64,000 bases of DNA from Sisyra terminalis (taxonomy: Eukaryota > Arthropoda > Insecta > Neuroptera > Sisyridae). Location: contig OY292275.1 in the NCBI GenBank assembly GCA_958496175.1, positions 21,514,001-21,578,000 on the forward strand. The letters run 5' to 3'. Shown in pieces: positions 13,036 to 25,425 of this stretch. The notes under the pieces are model-generated. The model worked only from the letters and a program-made list of their open reading frames with translations, was not told the DNA's origin and ran no database searches. The first letter of the stretch is position 1. Every line of letters begins with the position of its first letter. The position numbers were made by a program, and so were the translations under genes.

Positions 13036-13304
13036 ATTTTTTATAACAAAAAAACATGTTTTTCGATACACGTTTAGTAAAAATATTATGGTTCCTAAAT
13101 TTAGCGTGAATAAATACATTTATTTTCAGAACCGTAGGTACTCCGTTATTAAAAAAAATATCAAAACAAACTTGTTGGCGCCTTTATTAAACCGTCAATT
13201 ACGACGGAAATCACATTGGACTTATTTTAGATAAGGTTATGTTTAATTATAATTATGTAGCCATACAAAATATTAAATGAAATGGCAAATTTTAAACTGT
13301 ACTT

Positions 13305-13695
13305 GCAGTGTTAGATTTAAGGGCACGACTTTAGGGTGGCAAAATTTTGAAACGCTCAAATTTAAACATGGAAAAATGTACCAGCAATTTAAATTCAAAA
13401 AATTGATAAGTTAGTTTTGTTATAAATGTATGAAACATACGGAAAATGGAACATCTTCAATAAATTCTATTGAATGTTGTTTTTATAGAATTTACTTTTC
13501 AATTTATCGCATCACATTTTTCAGTTTCTAAATCATTGGGAATAAGAGGACGCCATTTTGGAAACACTCAGAATTAATTGAAGATTCTCATAATGGTAAT
13601 TTTTAAGAACCGTAAAACTTATAATACTAAGCTCGATCCATTTTTGTCAATACCCTTAAAATTCTATACGAACTGGTAATCGAAATATGTATAAT
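13305..13695 (+). mobile_element. hAT-like dispersed repeat, copy 1
   Basis: It begins cagtgttagatttaaggg with gggtggcaaaattttgaaacg just inside. The same sequence is found in reverse orientation at about 50215-50468, where the end reads cagtgacggatttaggcatg on the minus strand. Internal blocks also match, for example gatccatttttgtcaa near 13635 and cacatttttcagttt near 13513. The end sequence is typical of hAT-type ends. No transposase was seen. Confidence 0.65.
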
Positions 13696-16600
13696 CAAAT
13701 TTTTAGTATGCTAATAATTTAAAAGCAGCATTAGTAAATGAATATGTTCACTTATATTGTCTATTCAAAGGTTTATTACAAAATATTAAAGACATTCATT
13801 CCGCAATAAATATATGGAATACATTGCATTTACGAAACTTTCCAGATATGTACCCAAATGTTGGCATTGCTCTGCGCATTTTGAGCCCCAGGAGTAAATT
13901 AATTACGGCAACGATCATTTATTGACATGCACGTAGGAACCAAAATAATGCCCAGGCATTATTATCTATTGGCTCTCAAATAATACATGTAATCGATTGC
14001 ATATAACCGATGATATATGAAGATCGATCAAAATCGATGGTATAATCGCTATTTTCGTGCAAGCCAAAGCTAGGAAGAAGACGTTAAGTATAAGTGATAG
14101 TTGGGAAAAAGCTGAGAAATATATTCATTTTTTGAAAATTTTATTGAAACCCATAATTAATATTTAAAATATTTTAAAAATTCATGCAAATTCATAAGAA
14201 ATTTTGAAATTAAGAAATTTTGTTAGAATCAATTACGTTATGAAAATTAGACATTATATCTAGATAACCACGTTGGTATGCAACAACAAGGGCAGTAAAT
14301 CAAATGGGACCTAAAGCGACATAAGGGACCTAATTCCACCACTGTGTACTTGTACATATAAATGTGTCAAAAATTCTTCATTATATTAATCAATGGAGCC
14401 GGTCTTATTGAATCCCTACGCAGAAAATGAAATACAGGATATGCATTTAAGTAGCTTTAATTAATTTTTTATGAGGTGCTATGAAAGTATTAAGTAATAA
14501 ATTTCAATTAATGTGTCAAAGCACATTAAGTTTTATTTTTTATTTTATAGTTTTAAATCTCTAAATTTATTTAAAAAACAACTTCTTAAACGAATAGAAA
14601 ACATTTCAATATGAAAGCTAAACTTTTTAATAATATAGTTCCCAACTGAAGAATTATTTCTTTAAAAGTAACTATGACTTACCAATAGTGAACCCTTATA
14701 CCGTTGATAACACGTGAAATTTACCGTCAGCCATAATTTTATAAATAGATTTCTTTTTACAACTGTTCTATTCCTTTCGCTAATTCTCAGTAAACATAGT
14801 TGTATCAGATGTTAGTATATAGAATTTTTCATTTTTATTCAATCATTGTTGAAAATTAGAAAGAAAAGAAGAACCGAAGGAAAAATATTCGAAAGATAAT
14901 TCAAAAATAACTATCTTTAGGAAAAATGCAATATAAGCAAGAAACAGTAGAGTAAGCTCTACTTTATAAGTAGTAAAAATATAAAAATGTGTAAAGGTAT
15001 TAAATTTTTCATTCAAAAAATATAAGCTCTGTTACATTGATACCCGTTGGTTACATAATGAGAAAATATGACACCGAAAAAAAACTGAACTAAAAATAAA
15101 AAGAAGTAAGTTAAAATTTAAAAATCTAGAGTCATTATACTCATAGGAGTCGCAAAACGAGAGCATAATGTTTTAAAATAGGAAAAAGGAAAGTTTAAAT
15201 TTTAGTCTAATTTAGATTGAAATTGTTTTTAAAAGTTTAAATCAAGAATAAAATCAAATTTTACAATATTTGATCCGCAGAAAAATCTCTTATTAAACTA
15301 TAATCAGAATAAATCATTTGTTAAGTAAGAAACTTTTACGATTTGCTTCTAACGTTAAAAGTGTTGTTCTGATGATTCGAATATTGCATATTTTTTAATT
15401 TAAAGATTGAGTAACGAATTATACAATTTTATATAACATCACACAAAAATAAAGAAAGCTAATTGGTTTTCGGATTATTTCAGAATTGCTTTCGTAAAAA
15501 GATAGCATAGGTAACCTGACTAAATCCTCTAAGTCCACCAAGGCCAAAAAATTTAAGAAACAATACAATTTTAAAAACAACAGAACAACTTAAATTTGTA
15601 CACTTTAACTATTAAAAATAAGACTTTAACTAATACACTAAATTTAATTTAATTTATACACGAAAAGAATTGGTATATACAGATTTCTTTTTGAAACGAA
15701 ACGGATAAGAAGGTATAATATTTTAGATTTATAAAAACAAAAAATACGGTAAAGGCGTACAAAGTTTATAAAATTTTGTACAGTTTAATATTTTGAATAT
15801 TAACTTTTCTAGGATAATTTTCTCTAATGATAAAAAAATCAAATTAAACAGTATTTTTGTGACAATTTAGGTTTACTAACAGGTAACAAGCAGGTTCCAA
15901 ACGATATTTGGATTTTGTTGTAAATTATCTTTTCAAAAAGTTATTTTGGTTGCAGTTTGCATATGTACGAGCATGAAAAATTAATAAATGTGAGATTAGG
16001 TAATTTATTTGTGACAAAGTTATTTATTTTATTTTTACTTAAGATTAAGATTAAATTTGGAAAATTTCATAAGAATCTGTCATTTATGAGAAAATGTTAT
16101 GAAATTTATGTACTCCAATTATTCATAAATAAATAAAAAATAAAGGCAAAGGAAAATTATTTATCTTTAAGTATTATTCCAAATTATTTTTATTTTTTAT
16201 TTTATTTTTGAATAGGTAAATATTTTTAAGTCATTACGTAGGCTCAAATTGTTCTAAGTATACAACCTATTAGGTATCTATCGTGTCTATATACCTTAAC
16301 TTAAATATGTACTATCCAGTAAAATGTCAGACTATGATAGTAAAAACGTATTTATCTATGATTTCATTAAAAAGGAATTGTTTATACAGGAATAAAATTT
16401 TTCATGAGATTATAGTCTTGGAACATCAAAAACTAATTTATAATAACAAAGAACTCATCATCCAACAGTATTGGAATTTTGGAGGTATGGGAACCCAATT
16501 TTAATGAGCTCTTCAACGCAAACACTACAAGAGTAAGTGATATTTATTATAATAAATAGAATGGTAGAAAAAGATACAAAATTCCGAGACCTAAATATGT

Positions 16601-17900
16601 GATACCAAAAATTGAGGTAACGAGACAAAAATAAAACACTCAGTAATGAAACACCAAAGTTATTATTATGTTAAATTATCGATAAATGATTATGGTGTTA
16701 ATTTTAAAATAAGAAGCCAATTAATTAATTTTATGGAGATTAACATATATTTTTGGGAGATATTATGAAAATGGATATATAAATTCCATGCTCTATAATT
16801 TTTGCTACCCCCCCCTGCTATTTGCTTATTGACGTGGCTTAAAAACTGAAAAAAAATCAATAATATTTTAATATTTCACAGATATCCCAAGTATCCTAGT
16901 TACCCAATATAACCATTACATGTAAATATTCTTTGATGACTCAAGGAGCATTTATTTTTTTATTGTTATTAATTTTCAAATGACTCAATATAATGTTTCA
17001 TTAACCACAATATTTTATTAACAGAAAAAACTACTGTACATTATGAACTATAGACAATGAAATTTCAGAACAAATATGTAAACATTTATGAAATTCAGTC
17101 GCCGTTACACATAACATAAAATTATTTCTTTAATTGTTTTAATAGAATTTTAATTCAGCGACAAAATAATTAATTATAAAATGATAAATAAATGTCTCAT
17201 GAGAAGATGCAAAAATATAAAATAGTTTTAATTTTAAAAGATAAAAGGGGCAATATTTCAATGTTGTTAGTTTAGCTCTGAAAGGCCTAAATAAAAATTC
17301 AACATTAATGATTTATAATGTCTATAATTATAGTTTTTAAATAATAAATGCGAACAAAGATAAGTTCTATGATTAAGTCTTATTGTGAACTAACTAAAAA
17401 ACTATTGAACAAATCAAAAGCTTACTATGGTTGATGAAGTCCCATTACAACGTTTGATAATTTTGATTACTTAATTTTTCTCACGTTAATTGCTTTAATA
17501 GAATAATAATAGGAATTGCAAATAGTAATTTGACAAATACTATACCCACAATAGCATGCATATATCTTTGTTCGTTGCTTTTAAATAAATTAATTTTATT
17601 CAAACAAATTTTATTTCCTTATTGAAGTCAAAGGCTTTCAATTTTCATGGGAAATTCAATCATCTCAAATTTTATTTAATTGTTCATTGTAATATAGGTA
17701 CTTTCATTTTGATTCATTTTGAAAATGAACTAAGTTCGTTATAAAGATAGTCCACAAAAATATATAAATACAGTTCCCAATTTTCTAGTATAGGAGTTTC
17801 TAGGTTGCGATGATAAAGAAAACTTTTTTTTAACAACGAAGTTTGATTTCAAAAGCTATCATCAAACTTGTCAATTAAAAATAATGGGGGGGCGGGGATT
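13696..17900. other. Non-coding AT-rich spacer
   Basis: 4.2 kb of AT-rich sequence with no supported coding exon, tRNA or defined repeat. The open frame at 16283-16504 lacks family resemblance. Confidence 0.4.
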
Positions 17901-17904
17901 TTTT

Positions 17905-18020
17905 TAATTGTTATTAATGTTTTTATCTCTAGTGACTCTAGAGTTAATAAAAATCCGTAATCGAGAATTATCAAAAATTGGCTCAATACGAAGATCGAAC
18001 CTAACACTTACTAGTTTTGG
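17905..18020 (-). mobile_element. tRNA-derived SINE, copy B (fragment)
   Basis: Shares the body (gttaataaaaatccg at 17943-17957, then atcgagaattatcaaaaatt) and a B-box-like piece (agatcgaaccta) with the copies at 57140 and 63440. The A-box end has been lost or has diverged. Same minus orientation as the others. Confidence 0.6.
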
Positions 18021-18654
18021 AGGGAATTTATAAACTTGTAAATTGGAACCTATTCAACTTACTTGATTAATCCAAAGTTATATAAACATATACCTACGTT
18101 ATGCAACGATTTCAAAAGATTAAATTTTAACCAATTTGAAGATTAATCTGTACGGAAAATTTCACTTAAAAAGTACGATAAATTATTAATACTACTTTTA
18201 TCGACAAACCAAGTAATATTAATGCTATCAATTATGAAAAATAAACATAAAATCAAGAGCTACCTTTTAAGTGTGAAAATGTAAATATACACTATGATAA
18301 CAATGCACTTATTGCAAGTCTTATAGTATTATTTTACTTTCACTGTTAGCGATTATAAGGTATTTATGATATATTTTATTAGAATTATTATAATATTGTT
18401 AAAATTTAGATAAAATATTAACTTTTCAATTAAAAAATAAACACCCATAAAGTGAAACATGTCTTTATAAATATGATAACAATATGACGTGATATCTAAA
18501 TTTAGAAACTAGGGTATTCAATGAAAGACCATAACCTTTTTATTCAATTTTTTAAAAAATTAAAGTAAAAAATTAAATACCACACTACTGTGTTGACATT
18601 ACAAAAATTTATATATGAAGAGAGTAGCCAAACATCTTAGCAATAGTCTGCACC

Positions 18655-18725
18655 AGAGTTGCCCAACTTTAAAAACTTAAGGGCCGCAATAAATATAATT
18701 GAGGTTGCGAAAATCATATAAAATA
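18655..18725. mobile_element. hAT-end-like fragment
   Basis: The string cagagttgcccaactttaaa followed by agggccgc resembles common hAT transposon ends. The matching other end was not found; the TA-MITE at 18747 lies just downstream. Confidence 0.3.
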
Positions 18726-18746
18726 ATTCGGTTCAAGTCCCTTTTA

Positions 18747-18935
18747 GAACAATCAAATCTGGCAACGTTGCATTTTCAACTTTGTTTTTAACTTAATTCG
18801 TGAATAAATAGGCCCATAATGAAAATTTAGTCACAAAAGAGAAAAGTATACCATAATAGAATTGAATTAACAAAAAAATCGTGAAAAGAATGAAAAGCAA
18901 AGTCGAAAATACAACGTCGCTAGATTTGACTGTTC
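18747..18935. mobile_element. MITE with ~44-bp terminal inverted repeats and TA duplication, copy 2
   Basis: Same family as 10502-10688. It starts gaacaatcaaatctggcaac, ends tagatttgactgttc, and is flanked by TA at 18745-18746 and 18936-18937. Internal sequence is alignable along the whole 189 bases with scattered substitutions. Confidence 0.8.
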
Positions 18936-19154
18936 TAAAAATGACTTGAGGCAATAATTCGTAAACAACTTTAAAAATTATAAATCGAAAATTAAATGTA
19001 CCCTACTGTTGCAAGCTTAGAACATTCAAAATTTCTAACAATGAGATTGAAGTGAGATGGAAGATAATCCAGTACATTGTCCGTGAGATTTAAATCTAGA
19101 GTAGAAAAATATAGAAATCGTTCGAATGTACTGAAAGCTTCCAGAAAGCGGCAA

Positions 19155-19200
19155 ATAAGTATATAAATAAGGCGATCGACTGTCGCCAGAACAGTTACGA
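19155..19200 (+). promoter_or_regulatory. TATA-type promoter-like sequence
   Basis: A TATA element (agtatataaataagg) is followed about 30 bases later by a less AT-rich block (gatcgactgtcgccagaaca) that contains initiator-like cagtt. It could be the start of the SLC7 transcript, whose first visible coding exon begins at 20239, or part of a retroelement LTR. Neither is proven. Confidence 0.35.
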
Positions 19201-20238
19201 CCAGTACAAGTTACAAAGTTCGAAATAAATCGCGACAACCGTAAAATAAATAAATAAGAGTCCCATAATAAACGCGTGTGTATTAAAATAAATGGTGATA
19301 TTGTTATATGCCTTGAAACAAATCCTAACGAACCCGTCAAAATGAATAAATTAATCGTTACAAATATAACAATAAAATTTACATTCAAGGCTTAAGTATT
19401 CAACATATAATTATAGTAGATAACTACTTTTTTTAAGAATGAAGTAGTCAAATGGCGGCTTAAGCGCTGCGAAAGGCTTTGCAAGAAATGATTTAAAAGT
19501 TGGTGTTATCATGACAATATACTATAAAATCGTGTCATAGAAATATTTCCACTCGGCGAAGAATGTATATACTTTTTTCAAATAAATACGCAGGCATTAT
19601 CAAAAAACATATTATATATAATAAGTTTGTTCTTACATCAATGGTAGAAAGATTCCTATAAAATTTAAAACTGAGGTTTTAGATTTCAAATCCTTTTAAA
19701 TTTGTTGTTTGGGAAAGGTATCAAAGAAAGCAAAATAATTTAACACAGTTCTAGAACTGAATTTGTGCAAAAATGAATTTAAGAATATAAATTTTAAACC
19801 TAGCTTAAGAGATTTATAGTTATTTGCTAAAACCTTCGTGGCTAAAACTGTTATAATCGTCACAATACAACTAGAGACCTTTGATAATGATATGTTTAAT
19901 GTCCATGTATCCAAATCTAGAGAAGCTCTGGAATTTAAAATGTGTGATTATAATTTTAACAAAGTTCACATTACATTAAATTTATAAATTGAAATTTAAA
20001 ATTTCGGTGCCAAAATTTTGAATAAGAATACTTTCAAGTCTTAAGTTGAAGTTTAACAATGGAGTACCTAGAATCTAAGAAATCTTTGTTAAAATTGAAA
20101 TACGCCCTATGATAAGTAAACTATTTGAAGCATAATTTTAGTATCTTTAGCATTAAATAAATGAATTTAAAGCATTAAATGAAAATAATTGAGAGTAATG
20201 TTATTCTAATAAAAAATATAAATTTTCGAATGTTTTAG
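19201..20238 (+). other. Upstream region of the SLC7 gene
   Basis: The first coding exon of the transporter should lie here or further upstream, because exon 20239 begins inside a codon. I could not choose a convincing ATG-donor pair. The minus open frames here look like chance. Confidence 0.4.
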
Positions 20239-22501
20239 TTAAAAAAAAGTCATCATCTGCTGGCTTGGATGATGATAATATGGAACGAAGTCAGGACAAT
20301 AATCCCAAAAATGGCACTGTTGAACTTAAACGAGAACTCGGGTTATTTTCGGCAGTTAGCCTTATACTTAGCGTTATGATTGGTTCAGGAATATTTGTTT
20401 CTCCAGCTTCCGCTTTAAGTCATTCTGGATCTGTTGGGATGTGTCTTGTCGTATGGACGGTATGTGGTTTGATTTCCCTTATAGGTAAAATATGTACCTC
20501 AATGAAATTTGATCAACACTTAAAATATTTACGTTCCAGGAGCTTTAGCATTTGCTGAGCTAGGAACCGTAGTGCCACGATCTGGAGCAGAATATGCTTA
20601 CTTTCTCGAGTCTTTTGGCGATCTCCATCCTTTTTGGGGTCCTTTACCGTCGTTTATTTGCTCATGGGTCTTCGTCGTTGTTTTGCGACCAGCTGAAGTC
20701 GCTGTTATAACATTAACATTTGCCGAATATATTTGCCAACCATTCATTGATTATTTGCATGTGATACCAGAGGCAGAACATCAATGTAAAAAATATGTTG
20801 CCATCTTAACATTAGGTAAGAAATTAAATATGGAAGCAATTGAAAAGTATTTGAAAATTATATTTTTTTCAGGTATAATAACTTTTATAAATGTAAGCAG
20901 TGTTAAGCTTTATGTTCGAATACAAAACATTTTCAGTTCGTTCAAAGTTATTGCTTGTGTGATTGTTATTCTTGGAGGAATTTACGAAATTTGCATCGGT
21001 AAATAAATATAAAAGAATTAAAGTTTCAGAAACAATATTTTACCCTTTTTTTATTATTTTTAAGGAAATACTCACAATTTGAAGTCTGGTTTTGAAGGAA
21101 CTCTTACTTCACCAACACATGTCGCGTTGGCATTTTATAGTGGACTTTGGGCTTACGATGGATGGTAAAAGTGACAATTTTTTTTAAAAAAACTTTTTTT
21201 AAAAAGTGTTTTTCTAGGTCCACTGTTACAACAGTCACAGAAGAAATAAAATGTCCTGAAAAGTAACAATAAATAAATAATGATGTTAGTCAAGGATGTA
21301 ACACAATCGATCATATCCATCTGGGCTTTAGTGTTTGAGAAAGTGAGTTGATTTTGAACCTTATTCACCTTTTTCAATCTACCTTCCTCTCGTAACTTTG
21401 AATCAAATTGGTTTTTGGAGTCCTAGACAATATAATATATATATAGGTAATCAACAATTTTAAGATAAACACACTTTAAATACCAAAGCTCAGATGGTTC
21501 CACGTTTTGGTTGTCATCACATGTTACATCCTGGACTATATTATTAGTTGCTAAGAAATAAATTGTATTTATGAAAATAATTTTTAGAAACATACCTCGA
21601 AGTATTCTTATAAGTGTGCCTTTAGTCACGGGATTATACGTTTTTATGAATTTGGCATACATGACGGTATTAACCATTACTGAAATGGAAGCAGCTCCAG
21701 CTGTAGCAGTACTTTTTGGTGAACGAGTTCTGGGGCCGATGAGCTTTGTAATACCTATCGGAGTGGCTTTAGCTACTTTTGGGTGTGCATTAAGTGTTCA
21801 GTTTGGAGTTACAAGATTATGTTATGTAGCAGGACAAGAAGGACACATGGTAAAAGCGTTTTCCTTTGTCCACGTTCGAAAATTGACACCAGCCCCCGCT
21901 GTGGCTTTTCAAGTTAGTACTTTAATAATAATGAAGTAAACATAATAAAATTTCAGAGAAATAAAATTGGAACTATTTTAGGGTCTCATATCTTTACTAT
22001 TTATTCTCGCCGGCGATATTGTAACTTTGATTGAGTTTGCTAGCTTTTTGATTTGGTTTTTTTACGGTGTCGCAATGATTTCATTGATTGTTATGAGGAG
22101 AACAAAGAAAAATGTGCATAGGCCATATAAGGTACCTTATAAAAGATGAATGTTACCATTTTTTTCTTCATTCTATAATTTCTTTCCAGGTACCACTTAT
22201 TATCCCAATATTTGTTTTGGGTGTAGCCATATTTTTAAGTTTTGTTCCTATTATCATGGATCCATCCCTAAAATATTTATTCGCAATCGGCTTTATCGTA
22301 ATAGGTATTGCTGTTTATGCTGTGTTTGTGTATCATAAAAAGCAACCAGCGATAATGGGTAATTTACTTATGAAAATATATATATATTGTTTTAGACTAT
22401 TTTTTTTTTTCAATTTTGTTATAGACTGTATCACATATTACACTCAAGTACTTTTTGAAGCAGCTCCTCCATCGAAACAAGAAGAGAAATTATTTTTATA
22501 A
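20239..22501 (+). CDS. SLC7 light-chain amino acid transporter, b(0,+)/LAT type (first exon not found)
   Basis: Twelve-helix APC-superfamily exchanger that moves neutral or cationic amino acids across the plasma membrane, usually disulfide-linked to an SLC3 heavy chain. Exons: 20239-20484, 20540-20815, 20873-20998, 21065-21164, 21218-21262, 21588-21912, 21982-22131, 22190-22358 and 22425-22501; all phases agree, giving about 503 visible residues. TM1 carries the substrate-binding motif SVMIGSGIFVSP. Other family marks are GALAFAELGTVVPRSGAEYAY, a cysteine in the TM3-TM4 loop (EAEHQCKKY) at the place used for the heavy-chain bond, GLWAYDGW, and NIPRSILISVPLVT. The C-terminal tail is short and hydrophilic. 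The exact substrate class cannot be told. An ATG at 20280 inside the exon is an alternative start, but an upstream exon is more likely. Confidence 0.92.
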
Positions 22502-22513
22502 AAATTAAAATTT

Positions 22514-22519
22514 AATAAA
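22514..22519 (+). terminator. AATAAA poly(A) signal of the SLC7 gene
   Basis: Canonical hexamer 13 bases after the stop codon, followed by a T-rich tract at 22530-22570. Confidence 0.6.
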
Positions 22520-22608
22520 ACTTTGTAATTAATTTTTTGTATTCTTGTTTTTTTTTTTTGTATTTTTTTATCAACAATTTTTAAGGATTAATCTTATGGG
22601 GCAAATGA

Positions 22609-22635
22609 CCTCATCATGACCTCCTAATGATGAGG
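22609..22635. repeat. Small hairpin downstream of SLC7
   Basis: Arms cctcatcat and atgatgagg are separated by 9 bases. No role is known. Confidence 0.5.
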
Positions 22636-23110
22636 CTTAACTAATCTCATCCAGGAAAACCCAACTTAATAAAAAATAGAATGAACTCAGAGTAAAATAA
22701 TCCAAACAGAATCAAACGATTTTATATAATCTACTAAAGTTTATCTACTAAAGTATTAGAATTGTTTATCTTCTTAAGAACAGAAACATAGATATATTAT
22801 ATAGAATATACGGGTATTATGTTTTTAATCTAGTTAATAAAATTATATATTTTATTATTTCTAGGTTCACTTTTTTATCTCAATACTCACTTTAATAAAT
22901 ATTGTCATAAACGATACAAGAATTAAGACATGGGATTAATAATAATTATTTTATCAATTTGATTTTAGAAAATTTGATAATAATTAAGTGATAAGATTTT
23001 GATTTAGCTTACATTGAACAGTGAAATAAAATAGGATTATAGGCATTATTTATATGCATGTGAAGCAATTAAAATATTTTCCTCAAAACATAAACCTCCG
23101 TTGAACTAAA
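22636..23110. other. Spacer, SLC7 to carboxypeptidase 1
   Basis: AT-rich; it should contain the promoter of the carboxypeptidase at 23111. No clear TATA box can be picked out of the AT background. Confidence 0.4.
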
Positions 23111-25032
23111 ATGAAGTGTCTAATATTATTTTCAATTTTTTTGTATCTAATAACGTTTGGGTCAACATTTAAAGTGCATTATGATGACCATACAGTTTAT
23201 CAAATCATTCCCAAAACCGTAAACGATTTTCATATCTTGAAAAAATTACAAAATTCAAACGTTGGTTTTCAAATTTTAAATTTTGAATTGTACACAAGTA
23301 AATCAACTTTTTAATTCTTCAGTTCGACTTTTGGATGAAAACCCAATCATTTAATAAGCCTGTTCATGTTCGAGTACCACCGCATAAGCGTCATTACTTT
23401 TTTCAAATTATTAAAAATATGGATTATTCTGTCATGATAGAAAATATTCAAAAGTAAACGATAAATGAATTTATTTATAATAATAATTCTCATCCATTCT
23501 TTGCCTTTAATAGATTAATTGATGAACAAAAATATACTTCGTCCAATTTCTTTGAAAGTTATAACAGTCTAGATGATGTAAGTGTTTAGAAAAAAAAGGC
23601 ATGGTAAAAACTTATTATTAATTTTTCAATAGATAAATAACTATCTGCACGAATTAACTACTAACTTTTCACAAACTGAATTGATTCAAGGAGGAACCAC
23701 ATACGAAAACCGTACAATTACTGGAATAAGAATAAAATCTCAGTTAAAACCTAACAAAACCCTTGTTTTAGAGGCAGGTAAGTGTGTATTGCTTATAATT
23801 TAAAAAAATCAAACATCACAATATTTTCTTTTGAGTTCCCGTTTTATTTAAATAGGTTTTATATAATATCATTTTCTTTAATACTGATATTGATATTTTT
23901 CTTTAGTATTCAAATTTCATAATTTCTAAGAATTCAAGAAATATCAACAATGATATAATATATCATACGTATTATGTATCTATAATATGAGTAGATTTCC
24001 TCTGTCCAAAGGTCTTATAACATTTAGGTAGATTTATTCGAAACATATCTACTTTTTAAAAATGATAATGAACTCAATGTAATAAATATTGTTTAGTGAA
24101 TTTTCCACGACCGTAATTATTTTTCTCTCTTTACTTTTATTTTAGGAATTCATGCCCGAGAATGGATTGCACCGGCAACTGCTTTGTTCTTAATTGACCA
24201 AATAATCAATTCTAATGATTCTAATGTAAGGAATACGATAGATAGATTTGATTGGGAAATATTTCCAGTTGTTAATGCTGATGGATATTCTTACACTTGG
24301 ACAAACGTAACTAATAATATCAGTTTTCAATACCGAAACTATTAATGTTAATATTTAACTCTTTAGGACCGTATGTGGCGAAAAACCCGTACCCCTTATG
24401 GGAATTGTTACGGTGCTGATCCCAACAGAAATTGGGATATTCATTGGGGTGGTAAATAACTCATTTAATAGTAAATCATGATATAATTTAATATTTTATA
24501 TTTCACATGGCAGAAGATGAACCCATACATAGGCCGTGTTCTGAAACGTATTGCGGTCCAAAACCATTTTCTGAAATTGAAATTGAATCATTTTCGAATT
24601 ATCTAAAATCTATAACCAATTTGAGTGTTTACATTTCTTTTCATTCATACTCACAAAAATTAATGTATCCATATGGATGGTCAAATGTTAACGCTTCAAA
24701 CTATGAACAACTTGATGCGGGAGCTAAAATTGGTGCAGATGCTATACAAAAACGATATGGAACTAAATATGTTTATGGAAGTATTTATGACACTATATGT
24801 ACGTGTTTATCATTTATTTTATTAATTATTGTTTTATTAAAATAATTTTGATTCAGATCAAGCTTCCGGTTCAAGCATAGATTGGGTTCAAGATAATTGT
24901 AAACCAGATTTAAATTATGTGTATGAACTACGCGATACGGGTAAATACGGTTTTCTACTACCACCCAATCAAATTGTTCCTTGTGGAGAAGAAGTATTGG
25001 ATTCAATACTTGCAATTCTTGGCACTTTATAA
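23111..25032 (+). CDS. Zinc procarboxypeptidase, M14A family (CP1)
   Basis: Secreted zinc exopeptidase removing C-terminal residues, typical of insect gut digestion. Exons: 23111-23260, 23323-23453, 23514-23577, 23633-23777, 24146-24306, 24367-24451, 24514-24798 and 24857-25032, giving 398 residues. Residues 1-19 are a signal peptide, followed by an activation propeptide to about residue 110. Catalytic residues are all present: H166 and E169 (GIHAREW) and H289 (SFHSYSQ) for zinc, the substrate arginine in DPNRNW (R238), and the general base E364 ([11 protein letters not shown]). The S1' pocket segment reads [13 protein letters not shown]. By my alignment a proline falls near the specificity position, and a cysteine there could pair with C383 (VPCGEE). 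That differs from its neighbour. The first donor (AAC|GTTGGT) is weak and was chosen by phase and by comparison with CP2. Complete and probably active. Confidence 0.93.
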
Positions 25033-25425
25033 TGTGGGTATTCACCTAGATTTGTTATCATATTGAACAAATGATCCATTTGTATTCAAATCACGAAAAT
25101 GTAAAAAAATACAAATGTAAAACATGTATTTTAATGGAAAAAAAATTAGAGTAAACACTTAATTTGAAAAAATTATAATAATAAAACGTTATCAAACAAA
25201 TCAATTGATGTGCTATTTTCTTCGATAATTACTACTGAAAATTGCATAATTGAGTAAAAAATCAGACCAAGGTGTAAAGCATGTACGAAAAATTCCACAG
25301 TAATGCAGGTTGATAACCAAGTCAATTATGTTATCAGTATTGTAATTGTACAAGAAACCTTTATAAAAGTCAATGAAGATTTTAAAATATTTCATAAACT
25401 ATATGCTTGGTCGAAAGTAAACACC
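25033..25425. other. Spacer between the two carboxypeptidases
   Basis: 393 bases between the stop of CP1 and the start of CP2, holding the 3' end of CP1 (aataaaacg near 25180) and the promoter of CP2. The ATG at 25303 is in frame with CP2 but would remove the signal peptide from the N-terminus, so I prefer 25426. Confidence 0.55.

Noticed and set aside
19035..19388. Minus-strand open frame of 117 codons
   Set aside because: No homology signal, no splice support, and it overlaps a plus-strand TATA-type promoter-like block.
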